Of a DNA stretch of 64,000 nucleotides, positions 31,467 to 39,330 are shown in pieces. The notes below the pieces were generated by a model. It searched no databases and was not told where the DNA came from. It saw only the letters and a program-made list of their open reading frames with translations. Position 1 is the first letter of the stretch, and every line of letters begins with the position of its first letter. The stretch lies in the IMG/VR virus record IMGVR_UViG_3300024308_000018, positions 1 to 64,000 of that record, one strand, 5' to 3'. This DNA is from a virus. The position numbers and the translations under genes were made by a program.

Positions 31467-33103
31467 CAGAAACTCCTAGACAAAATACTGTTCGCTTGTA
31501 CCTTGTTTACAGATCCTGCGCGCGGCACGTCGTAGATTGCCGAACCGTACTCGTTTTGCAGGTAGGCCCGCGACTTCTCGCTCAACTGGTGGTTGAACTT
31601 CATCGACGCCTGCAACGTTACCTTGAAGCAGCCCACGCTACGTTGCATGTACTTGTCGAGGAACATGCGAATGCGCGGTGTCGGCTTGTCTGGCATTGGC
31701 GTCAGGATCCGATACGACTCCTGCTCCCAGTTTGGCTCGTTCGACATCGGCATGATGTAGTAGAGGGTGTCCCAGCATGGAATGTTGATCCCCAGCTGAA
31801 TCAGACTACGGATACCGATAACGACTTTGATTTTGCCGCTACGTGCATCGTCCACAACCTGCTTCCGCTTCTTGGCTTCCTTGCTGCCGCCCATGAACAA
31901 CGCAACGACGGACGTGTCGTAACCGAGAGCGAAGTCAATCTCGCGCTTCAGCTTGTCGGCATGCTCCTTATACATGATCGGGATACACACCGAGCGTCCG
32001 GCCTTCACGTCCTTCACCGCCATCTCCACAATCTGCATGTTACGGTCTTCATGACGCGCAAGGAACTGGCAGAACTTCGTCCATCCGGCTTGGCCGTTGA
32101 ACTGGGCTTTGGTGCGCACAGTGTCGGGCGTTGGGTGCACAACGATGGTGGGGCACATGGCTTCCGCGCGGGTCGTCGCAATGACGGGCCCGATCAGGTT
32201 GTACGCCAGCACCTCGCGCTTGTTCTTCTTCTTCGGTGTTGCCGAGAGCCCGAACCGTGAGCGCGCTTTCATCTTACCCAGCACCTTGCTGAACTCGGGA
32301 GCACAAGTCCGATGCACTTCGTCGACTGCCAGTGTCCCGTAGTTCATGCGCAACAGCTTCAGGCGCTTGCGGGACATCTCGCTATCTTTGATCAGCTGCT
32401 GGTAGGTGACGAGGATAACTTGGAACGTCTCGTAATCCTTCAGCGTTTTCGGGAACCCGATCAGCTTGGTGCCTGCTTGCTCTTCCAACTCCTTCATGTT
32501 GGTCAGGGCTTCGAACGTTTCGAGGAAGCCGTCGAGAAAGTCCTTCTGATCCGCCATGATGATCGCGCGCTGCTTCATCCGACAGATTGCGGCTACCGCC
32601 ATGACGGTCTTGCCCGTCCGTGGTTTGGATTTCAGGATGCCCATCTTCTTCTTGCAGATGATGCGTACCGGATCCTCTTGGTAGTCAAACAGGTTGCCCG
32701 TGAACTTGAGCGGATAGGTAAACTGGCGCTTCGTGGTCTTGTCCACAAGTTCGAAGTCGTCGAAGTCAATGCCGAGCTTGTACTCAACGTTGTCGATGTC
32801 CCCGAGCGGCGTGGTGTAATACTCATTGCCGCTAACCATCCGGTGGCCCGCCATGCAGAACGTCTGCTTCAGGCCACCCCACTCGCACGCGTAGCAGTCC
32901 TCGCAGGGACGAACGTTGCGCATATCACAGCCACGACAGATGTTGTCGTCGAATTCGCAGTGAGTGTACGCTTTCTTCAGTCGGTCTTCGTCCACGAACC
33001 TGACTGGGATGTAGATCTTGTCGCTCAAGTAGATCTTGGGCATGCGTGGTTTGCGCGTGCTTGCTTTCTTCTTGGGCGCGGGCTTCTTGGATTTCTTTTC
33101 CAC
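31466..33103 (-). CDS. SF2 DNA helicase, UvsW-like
   Basis: 545 residues from a GTG at 33103, six bases after AAGGG. A Cys cluster near the N-terminus (Cys49, 56, 59, 67, 70, 73, 83 and His87) suggests one or two zinc sites. The SF2 core follows: Walker A 'KPRTGKT' near residue 163, DEVH box near 262, 'SATP' near 288, and C-terminal helicase blocks including 'VVIGIRSLIQLGINIPCWDTLYY' and 'QESYRILTPMP'. T4 UvsW unwinds branched DNA and R-loops and supports recombination-dependent replication. The zinc region is an addition relative to T4. Confidence 0.85.
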   Translation of the reverse strand: MEKKSKKPAPKKKASTRKPRMPKIYLSDKIYIPVRFVDEDRLKKAYTHCEFDDNICRGCDMRNVRPCEDCYACEWGGLKQTFCMAGHRMVSGNEYYTTPLGDIDNVEYKLGIDFDDFELVDKTTKRQFTYPLKFTGNLFDYQEDPVRIICKKKMGILKSKPRTGKTVMAVAAICRMKQRAIIMADQKDFLDGFLETFEALTNMKELEEQAGTKLIGFPKTLKDYETFQVILVTYQQLIKDSEMSRKRLKLLRMNYGTLAVDEVHRTCAPEFSKVLGKMKARSRFGLSATPKKKNKREVLAYNLIGPVIATTRAEAMCPTIVVHPTPDTVRTKAQFNGQAGWTKFCQFLARHEDRNMQIVEMAVKDVKAGRSVCIPIMYKEHADKLKREIDFALGYDTSVVALFMGGSKEAKKRKQVVDDARSGKIKVVIGIRSLIQLGINIPCWDTLYYIMPMSNEPNWEQESYRILTPMPDKPTPRIRMFLDKYMQRSVGCFKVTLQASMKFNHQLSEKSRAYLQNEYGSAIYDVPRAGSVNKVQANSILSRSF

Positions 33104-33112
33104 AGCTTACCC

Positions 33113-33661
33113 TTACAAATCGACTCGACCTTCCGCTTTGAATATCGCACCGAACACGTCGGCCATCGCGCGTATCCCATAACCAGCTTGGTCGATGTCT
33201 TTGATGTAGTAGTTGAGTTCTTGCAGGAAGTTCTCGGTGTCGTCCATCAGCCGTATGTAGCTGCGCATCGTGTTCGCGATTAACGACTCCCGCTCCTTTG
33301 CCGTTTTACAAACTTGCGACACCTCGTAGCTGTACTCAACGGTCAGCCAGTCAGTCAGCGCCTCGATGTGCTGCTTGAGCTTGCGGTGCACAGTGTTGGT
33401 CTGCACCAACATTTCGGTGAATCGTCCACGGGCAGCAGTTTCCATAGCCTGCGCCTTCACCAGCTTGCGTGCAAAGTTAGGTGACGAGCCACTGAGTTTC
33501 TTTACCGTGCGGGCCCCGAAGAGGAGGCGGGCTTCTTGCCGCCATTCATCTATGGGTAGGCGCAGCGCGTTATCGGCCGCAACGAGGTCGCGGAATTTCA
33601 CAAAGCGCTTATCACTTCGGAGTAAGCGCTTCGCAATATCCAGAGGGTCTGTCGATGCCAT
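33113..33661 (-). CDS. Unknown helical protein
   Basis: 182 residues from the ATG at 33661, which overlaps the TAA of the gene upstream (TAATG). Predicted mostly helical (KRLLRSDKRFVKFRDLV, VQTNTVHRKLKQHIEALTDW, EFLQELNYYIK-like). No motif seen. It lies between the clamp-like gene and the UvsW-like helicase, so a replication accessory function is possible. Confidence 0.7.
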   Translation of the reverse strand: MASTDPLDIAKRLLRSDKRFVKFRDLVAADNALRLPIDEWRQEARLLFGARTVKKLSGSSPNFARKLVKAQAMETAARGRFTEMLVQTNTVHRKLKQHIEALTDWLTVEYSYEVSQVCKTAKERESLIANTMRSYIRLMDDTENFLQELNYYIKDIDQAGYGIRAMADVFGAIFKAEGRVDL

Positions 33662-34098
33662 TAGAGTTTGTCCCTTATCACCAGCGGGCTGGACGGGTAC
33701 GCCGCTGCTTCGGACAGCGCCATGCACGAACCATTCCCGTCACTGAACATGTAGAGCCCGCCGCAGGCACTGCCCGTAATGCAGCGCATGTCATGGTGGG
33801 CACCATCAATTAAAACTCGGCTGACGGTCAGCGCACTGTACTCACAAAACTTGGCGCGCACATACAGGATGGAGCCGACCACAATGTTGTCGACGTCAAT
33901 CACGTAGTGCTGACGGAATTCAGGATCGTTGTTGACGTCAATGGAGCTGTCGACTGTGAGTCGGCTGCTGTTCACTGGAATGCGCATTAGAATCAAAAAC
34001 GTGTGGCAGCCCTTGTTCGTATCCAGCAGGATGAACGAACCGGGATGGAGCGATGCCAATTGCTCGGCACTGAGTTTGAGGTAGTTGTTCTTCGTCAT
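33661..34098 (-). CDS. Unknown beta-rich protein
   Basis: 145 residues from the ATG at 34098, overlapping the clamp-like gene's stop (ATGA). Beta-rich (FLILMRIPVN, YVIDVDNIVVGSILYVRAKFCEY, SALTVSRVLIDG) with several Cys and Gly, and 'GSACGGLYMFSDGNGSCM'. No family recognised. Translational overlaps with both neighbours suggest co-production. Confidence 0.7.
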   Translation of the reverse strand: MTKNNYLKLSAEQLASLHPGSFILLDTNKGCHTFLILMRIPVNSSRLTVDSSIDVNNDPEFRQHYVIDVDNIVVGSILYVRAKFCEYSALTVSRVLIDGAHHDMRCITGSACGGLYMFSDGNGSCMALSEAAAYPSSPLVIRDKL

Positions 34099-35291
34099 CA
34101 GTTGGTGCAGTGCATGAGGTACTTGATACGGAACTCTTTCATGTCGTAGTCCAACATGAACGCTTTGTACTTGCCGACTGGGCCGAACACCCGCATCAGG
34201 TGATCGCACTCACCGCCCTTGATTCCATTACCCAATGCCTTGAGCAGAAGTTGGAACAGGCGGATGTCAGCATTGAACGTGAACGTATCCTTGGTTGCGA
34301 ACTTGATCTTCTCAACCAGAGACTGGCCGTCGGTGCTGAACTTCAACAGAGCTTGGCCGGACTTCGCACTGAAGTTGAACTTCACGCTCTGGCCCTTCAG
34401 TGCCTTGTTCGCACTGACCAGCGCAGCTAACGTATTCACCGCCAACACCATATCGTGATGTCCGTTACCCGTGGCAGTTGCGGAGCCCAGCGTATCCAAC
34501 GCGATGTCGAACTTCTGGAAGTCTTCTTTCGAGCTACGTACCGGAGGCAGCAGCACCAAGAAGTTGTCGGCACTTGCAACGAAGTTCGCACCGTTGACAT
34601 AGAACTGGGTGTCGGCATCGCCCACGACTTTGTAGAGCAGCTTCAGCATGTCGGAGCCCAAGCTGATCTTGGTGTCAGGCACGCGCTCTTTGAACTCGGC
34701 CTCGTACAGCGCACTGATAAAGTTGCTGCTGGTGACGACCGTCAGCTGGCCGGACTTCAACGTGATGTGCGAGTTAACACTGGCGTCGGTGTAGAGGTCG
34801 GGGATGTACGACATATCGACCGCACGCTTCAGCTCGCTAACCACGTTCGGCGGCAGGATGTCCGCGTTGTTCTTCACTTCGATATTACGGATCGTCATGT
34901 CCAGCGACATCAGCTGGTCTTGCGAAACGTGACGCACGCTGATCTTGAGCTTGCTGTTGCGGGACTTGGCCAACATCTCGCCGCGCGTGAACTCGAACTT
35001 GATCAGGTCTTTGCGGACAACCGGAGACAGCTGAGAGAAGTCCAGCAGTGCGGCACCAACGCCTTCAATGCCGGAAGCCGACAGCTCATTGATGATGAAG
35101 GTGTCGATGGTGCGTCCGATCAGATAGACCTTGCTGCCAGTGCACACCACCATGTTGAGGTCTTCGATCATCTTGTCAGCTTCACTGAACTTGATTACCT
35201 CGTCGCACAGTTTGAGGCTCTTGCCGAAGAGGTTGCCATCGAGAGTAAAGCTGAAGTCTTCAATGGTCTTTGGAATCTGCGGTAACTGCAT
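34098..35291 (-). CDS. Possible DNA sliding clamp
   Basis: 397 residues from the ATG at 35291, with AGGA eight bases upstream; an earlier in-frame start at 35336 lies inside the gene before. The protein has three repeats of a beta-strand and helix pattern typical of processivity clamps, for example 'ALVSANKALKGQSVKFNFS' and 'HITLKSGQLTVVTSSNFISALY', without other motifs. It is placed between the polymerase and the UvsW-like helicase genes. A clamp would tether the polymerase to DNA. The match is by fold-like pattern only and needs structural comparison. Confidence 0.45.
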   Translation of the reverse strand: MQLPQIPKTIEDFSFTLDGNLFGKSLKLCDEVIKFSEADKMIEDLNMVVCTGSKVYLIGRTIDTFIINELSASGIEGVGAALLDFSQLSPVVRKDLIKFEFTRGEMLAKSRNSKLKISVRHVSQDQLMSLDMTIRNIEVKNNADILPPNVVSELKRAVDMSYIPDLYTDASVNSHITLKSGQLTVVTSSNFISALYEAEFKERVPDTKISLGSDMLKLLYKVVGDADTQFYVNGANFVASADNFLVLLPPVRSSKEDFQKFDIALDTLGSATATGNGHHDMVLAVNTLAALVSANKALKGQSVKFNFSAKSGQALLKFSTDGQSLVEKIKFATKDTFTFNADIRLFQLLLKALGNGIKGGECDHLMRVFGPVGKYKAFMLDYDMKEFRIKYLMHCTN

Positions 35292-35565
35292 CAGCCGGAT
35301 CCTTGTAGTTTTGTGGGTCGCATTTCTCTGGGACAAACACTGTCCGCCCTTGAATAACCTTTACAGCAATGCGCATTCCGGTTGGCCCGTAAATGCCATT
35401 GAGGAAACCAATGACGTTGAAGCGCAGTGCCTCGGCCCCGAGCTGGGTGTACTCGACAGCAAAGTGCGGAGTACGCGCGTCCCATGACGTATTGGTCATC
35501 GCAGCGAGTGACAGGTAATCAACCTCGCCAAGTTCATTCAGAAGATTGCACGCTTGTTCGATCAT
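35260..35565 (-). CDS. Small unknown protein
   Basis: 101 residues from the ATG at 35565, eight bases after a strong AGGAGG. It has a helix (MIEQACNLLNELGEVDYLSLAAM), then a beta domain (PHFAVEYTQLGAEALRFNVIGFLNGIYG, RIAVKVIQGRTVFVP; quoted in part). The 3' end overlaps the start of the clamp-like gene by 32 bases. It is the first gene after the polymerase terminator. Confidence 0.7.
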   Translation of the reverse strand: MIEQACNLLNELGEVDYLSLAAMTNTSWDARTPHFAVEYTQLGAEALRFNVIGFLNGIYGPTGMRIAVKVIQGRTVFVPEKCDPQNYKDPADAVTADSKDH

Positions 35566-35584
35566 GATTTGATCCTCCTACGGC

Positions 35585-35606
35585 AAAAGGGAGCCGAAGC
35601 TCCCTT
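35585..35606 (-). terminator. Intrinsic terminator after DNA polymerase gene
   Basis: Minus strand AAGGGAGC-TTCG-GCTCCCTT, a perfect 8-bp stem with UUCG loop, followed by TT. Confidence 0.9.
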
Positions 35607-35608
35607 GT

Positions 35609-38600
35609 TTATGCCGCCTTTCTCTTGAGACGACGTTTCTTTTTCGGCTCGGCCTCTTTGGCCCCACCGTTCTTAGCGCGCTCTTCATCCTCGATGATTT
35701 TCTGCAACAGCGGCTCGTTGGTTTCAATCTCCTGACGCCACTTCTTAGCACGGCGGCGGGTGACTTCATCCAACGGGTTCTCCTTGCACATAGAACGAAT
35801 CTTGATGCCGTTGGCCCACAGCTGTTGCTGCATCCACTCAGGCATAAGGTCGTACTGGTCTTCCATCATGGAGTCCAAAATGCGGTCGAACGTTTTGGGG
35901 TCGGCCAGTTGCTTATCGCCCAGTTCGTCACGCTTGAATTCCAACGACGCCTTGAAGATGTCGCGAATTGCAGCGTAGCTGAAGTCCCAGCTCTTGACCG
36001 TTGCTTCTGAACCACCGATCTCGAAGTCGATCTCTGGAATCGACGTGAACTTCATGCCATGGCGACGTTCCATTTCTTTCGCGACGTCCTTGGTCATACA
36101 CTCTTCGATGATCTTGATGGCGAACCACACCCAGTCGTAGGCAGCCTCTACCGACAGCGAGTCGTGCACTGAGATACTGAAACGGATGTCAGGCCACACG
36201 CCATGTTCCTTCCAGTGGTCAAAGCAACGACGCTCCATCATGCGAATAGCGGTCATCATCAAGTCAGAGCCGAAGCCCTGTACCGGACTGTTCACCGACT
36301 GGCGCTCACTTCGGCTGATGGTGCTGCGTGCTCCCTGTAGAGTTTCGTCCAACAGGAATGCAAACAGGTTACGACGCCGACCAAGTGGGGACTCCACGTA
36401 GTAGTTCTTCCGCGCGAAGTTCTTGATCTTGTCGAACCACTTCAGGCCGATTGGGAAGCGGTTAAGGAACCGCGCCTTGATGTCCACGATCTCTTCGACC
36501 GGACGTTTCGTTGAGTTCGCGAGACCTTCATCGCCCTGCTGATAGATCAGGCCGAAGATTACAGTCTTAACCGCGTTACGAATGTCCTTCACTACTTCGT
36601 AGATTGGAATCCCGAAGAAGTAGGCCGCGTTGATCTTGTGAACGTCACCTTCGTACTCAAGCCGCTTTGCAATGTACGGGTCAGGAACCAGACGGTACTG
36701 ACGTCGCAACTTTGCACCCTGCTCGAATACGTCAGCCACACCTTGGTCGCCCGAGATGATTGACCAACCTCGCACTTCGTGAGCTGAGTAGTCGACCTTG
36801 ATAACCAAGTAGCCCATCGTGGAAATCAGCAGGCGCTTGATGTACTTCGCCATTGGCCCACGGCTAGGAACCTGCTGCAAGTTTGGATCATTAGCGGACG
36901 TCCGGCCCGTTACGATCCTGTCGTAGTTGTACGTCGCACGCAATCGCTTGGTCGTGTTGAAGTCGATGTCCTCACCGAACTTCTTGATCAGGCTCTTTAC
37001 GTATGCGTTACGCAACTTCAGCAGCTTGGTCATCGAGGTATACATGGCAACCACTGGGTTGTCCTTGTATTTCTCTTGGAACGCCTTGTCGATCTTGGCT
37101 TCCGGTTTTCCGTTGTCGCGTATCTTGGTTTCCGATACCACGACAGGCTCCAACTTCATGACGTCGAAGAACAGAGTTTGCAGGTGCTCACGCGACGACA
37201 GCTTGAACATGCGATCCTTGATCTTGCCGAACAGTCCGACCTCTGGGACATTGGCGCGCTTCTTCAAGCGGGAGTCGGCACGGGCAACCTCGTCGGTGTC
37301 CTTGAACTTCTGCACGGTTTCCCGCAGCAACGAGTTGATTGGCGAGTCCGGCATCGAGAGACGGAACAGGTAGTCAACGTCAGTCGCGGCTCCCGTGTAC
37401 TCCAACGTCGAGAACGTGTGAATCTGATCGCTGATCTGCTCGCCCACAATCGACTGATACTTCTCGTACCCCATCGACGCGGCCTTCTTCATCTGCTGGA
37501 AGGCAATGCGCCAAGGGATGATGGTATCAAGCGCCGCATATTCGCACACGTCTTCGTCGAGCGGGACGTCCTTGATCAGCGCTCGGTTCTGCTTGCCGAA
37601 GTTCGCTTCAAGGTACGCGGTGCAGCCGTACTGCATCGACAGGTTCGCCAAGCTGTAGTACCAATGCCCGGTAACCTGCGACAGGACTTTCATGTTTTCA
37701 TCCATCGCGAAGTCGCCCGCGATGATGTCCCACACGTTGTTGATGAAGCTGCGAACCTTGATGCAGTTACGCAGGATGTTCAAGTCGAACTTCGCGTTGG
37801 TGTAGATATGCAGGCGGTTACGGTTGTCGTACTCGAAGTAAGCCTGCAACGTCTGCCGGATCTCTTCCAGCTGCTTACTGGTGAACGGCGAGTCGTTGTG
37901 CATGAAGGGAAGCACGTAGCTGGTTTCACCGTCGGCACTGAATTGCAGCGTCAACATATTCACGTTGATGCGGTGCAGGCCGTCGGTTTCCGTATCTATT
38001 GCGACGTACTTGGCGCGACGAAGCACCTTCATCATCAGGTGGAACTTCTTCATCGTGTCAACGACGATCATGTTCCAGTTGCGCTTCTCCCCGGTCTTGA
38101 CGGGCTTGATCTTGAACGGCATCTTGCCTTCGTTGAAGATGGGCAGGAAGTTGCGCGCGTAGTACCCCAGCAGGTAAGCCGAACTCGTAATCGACTTGCT
38201 GTTGAGCAGGCTGTTGATCGAGAGGTTCGGAATCAGGCGAACCTTACGGCCCTCGGGAGTTGTCATCGGCAGACTGTTACCCAGCCAGCCGTTGGGCTTG
38301 TCGGGAGCGCGGTCGAAATATTTGCGCCCCAGATGTTGGAACGGAGCCCGACCACACGTTACCACGTAGTCAGCGCCGTACTCGTCGATGATACCTAGCA
38401 CGCGCTCGGCAAAGTAAGAGTCGCTTTCCTGTCGGCGCTCTTCCGACATCGTGTAGGTCTTCCAGCAGTTCCAGTTCACAAACAAGAGGTCGAGGTCTTC
38501 CATCTTGTGCGTGTTGGTCTTGAACGCTGTTGCCGCGTAGTGCATTACGCGGTTGATCGTGCCGCCCGTGCCGCCGCTCAGCAGCTTGCCGGACTTCAGG

Positions 38601-38746
38601 TCTTCCGTGGGAACGTGGTCGAGAACTATGACAACGCGCGCAGCAGGCTTGTCCACCTTCTGCCGAATACACTGCACGTTGTAGTGCTCTTCTCCCCTGA
38701 ATGCCTTGGGCACCTTGATTGGTAGATTAAGGTGTTGGATTTTCAT
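35609..38746 (-). CDS. Family A DNA polymerase with 3'-5' exonuclease
   Basis: 1045 residues from the ATG at 38746 (MKIQHLNLPIKV); a longer version is less likely. The exonuclease motif I 'YVAIDTETDGLH' lies near residue 248. Polymerase motif A 'VIKVDYSAHEVRGW' lies near 649, motif B with 'KTVIFGLIYQQGDEGLA' follows, and motif C 'SVHDSLSVEA' lies near 862. The first ~200 residues and the ~190-residue tail exceed the core of E. coli Pol I Klenow-type enzymes. It is the replicative polymerase candidate. It is flanked by terminators on both sides, so it is transcribed alone. Confidence 0.9.
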   Translation of the reverse strand: MKIQHLNLPIKVPKAFRGEEHYNVQCIRQKVDKPAARVVIVLDHVPTEDLKSGKLLSGGTGGTINRVMHYAATAFKTNTHKMEDLDLLFVNWNCWKTYTMSEERRQESDSYFAERVLGIIDEYGADYVVTCGRAPFQHLGRKYFDRAPDKPNGWLGNSLPMTTPEGRKVRLIPNLSINSLLNSKSITSSAYLLGYYARNFLPIFNEGKMPFKIKPVKTGEKRNWNMIVVDTMKKFHLMMKVLRRAKYVAIDTETDGLHRINVNMLTLQFSADGETSYVLPFMHNDSPFTSKQLEEIRQTLQAYFEYDNRNRLHIYTNAKFDLNILRNCIKVRSFINNVWDIIAGDFAMDENMKVLSQVTGHWYYSLANLSMQYGCTAYLEANFGKQNRALIKDVPLDEDVCEYAALDTIIPWRIAFQQMKKAASMGYEKYQSIVGEQISDQIHTFSTLEYTGAATDVDYLFRLSMPDSPINSLLRETVQKFKDTDEVARADSRLKKRANVPEVGLFGKIKDRMFKLSSREHLQTLFFDVMKLEPVVVSETKIRDNGKPEAKIDKAFQEKYKDNPVVAMYTSMTKLLKLRNAYVKSLIKKFGEDIDFNTTKRLRATYNYDRIVTGRTSANDPNLQQVPSRGPMAKYIKRLLISTMGYLVIKVDYSAHEVRGWSIISGDQGVADVFEQGAKLRRQYRLVPDPYIAKRLEYEGDVHKINAAYFFGIPIYEVVKDIRNAVKTVIFGLIYQQGDEGLANSTKRPVEEIVDIKARFLNRFPIGLKWFDKIKNFARKNYYVESPLGRRRNLFAFLLDETLQGARSTISRSERQSVNSPVQGFGSDLMMTAIRMMERRCFDHWKEHGVWPDIRFSISVHDSLSVEAAYDWVWFAIKIIEECMTKDVAKEMERRHGMKFTSIPEIDFEIGGSEATVKSWDFSYAAIRDIFKASLEFKRDELGDKQLADPKTFDRILDSMMEDQYDLMPEWMQQQLWANGIKIRSMCKENPLDEVTRRRAKKWRQEIETNEPLLQKIIEDEERAKNGGAKEAEPKKKRRLKRKAA

Positions 38747-38796
38747 ACGGCCACTCGGTTGAAGTGTTACCAGCTTCTTTACAGTTTTCGGAAACA

Positions 38797-38820
38797 AGAA
38801 AGGGAGCACTAGGCTCCCTT
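38797..38820 (-). terminator. Intrinsic terminator
   Basis: Minus strand AAGGGAGC-CTAGT-GCTCCCTT stem-loop followed by TCTTGTTT. Ends the 39294-38827 gene. Confidence 0.85.
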
Positions 38821-38826
38821 GTAACG

Positions 38827-39294
38827 TTACTTGCGCTGTTGGTTTTGCTGGTGCTTCTGACCTTGCTGCTGAACGTTGTTCTGTTGAACGTTGTTCTGCT
38901 GCTGGGTCGGAGCAGGCGCAGGCGCTTCAGCCTTCACAGCAACTGGCTTGGGCTCAAGGCCCTCGTCGATTGCGGAAGACGTCAGCGGATTGAACGTCGC
39001 CATGTGCTTGTCGACTTCTGCCCGCAGCGCAGGGCTCAACAACACGTAGCTGATTTTCGGTACGGGGCCAGACGCCCAGCTCAGACCTTTCGGCAAGCGG
39101 GACGGGTAGGCCATCGGGTAGCCGCGAGTCGGCAACGCGGGATCGAAACTCTCTTCCATCTCCCACAGTCTCATTGCCGCTACAGCCTTCGGGCCCCAGC
39201 TCCCGTCGATTTCGCCGTCGTAGAATCCGAGCGCGGCCATGACTGCCTGCTGAGTGGCAAGCATTCGCTGCATCGGTGTTCCTTTGTTATCCAT
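38827..39294 (-). CDS. Peptidoglycan-binding-like protein with Q/N tail
   Basis: 155 residues from the ATG at 39294 (six bases after GGAG; an adjacent ATG at 39297 is possible). Residues ~10-45 match a peptidoglycan-binding domain 1 repeat: 'TQQAVMAALGFYDGEIDGSWGPKAVAAMRLWE'-like (L..lG.YdG.iDG.wGp.t..A...w). The last 30 residues are nearly all Gln, Asn and Val (QQQNNVQQNNV...). No catalytic domain. It may target a virion or a secreted complex to the cell wall. Isolated single-gene operon. Confidence 0.7.
   Translation of the reverse strand: MDNKGTPMQRMLATQQAVMAALGFYDGEIDGSWGPKAVAAMRLWEMEESFDPALPTRGYPMAYPSRLPKGLSWASGPVPKISYVLLSPALRAEVDKHMATFNPLTSSAIDEGLEPKPVAVKAEAPAPAPTQQQNNVQQNNVQQQGQKHQQNQQRK
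38871..38900 (-). repeat. 15-bp tandem coding repeat
   Basis: Two near-perfect 15-bp copies (38871-38885 and 38886-38900) encode QQNNV-type units in the Q/N-rich tail. Confidence 0.7.
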
Positions 39295-39311
39295 CATGTT
39301 CTCCAAGTAGA

Positions 39312-39329
39312 GAGGGCCGAAGCCCCCTC
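39312..39329 (-). terminator. Possible weak terminator
   Basis: A bulged GC hairpin with UUCG loop (GAGGGGGC-TTCG-GCCCTC type) directly after the giant helicase stop. No U-tract. Confidence 0.5.
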
Positions 39330-39330
39330 G

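Noticed and set aside
31495-31515. CTGTAAAC-type sequence, repeated near several gene ends, as a regulatory motif
   Set aside because: Similar copies occur inside coding sequence (for example 31503 and 29213) and the intergenic ones vary in position; not distinctive enough.
37076-38398. Plus-strand frame opposite the DNA polymerase gene
   Set aside because: The minus strand has the polymerase motifs. The plus frame is a shadow.
35609-38746. Counting the polymerase among the MKIQLS-tagged proteins because it starts MKIQHLNLPIKV
   Set aside because: The Ser-x-Ser part of the tag is missing and the polymerase has no reason to be packaged. The similarity is limited to MKIQ.
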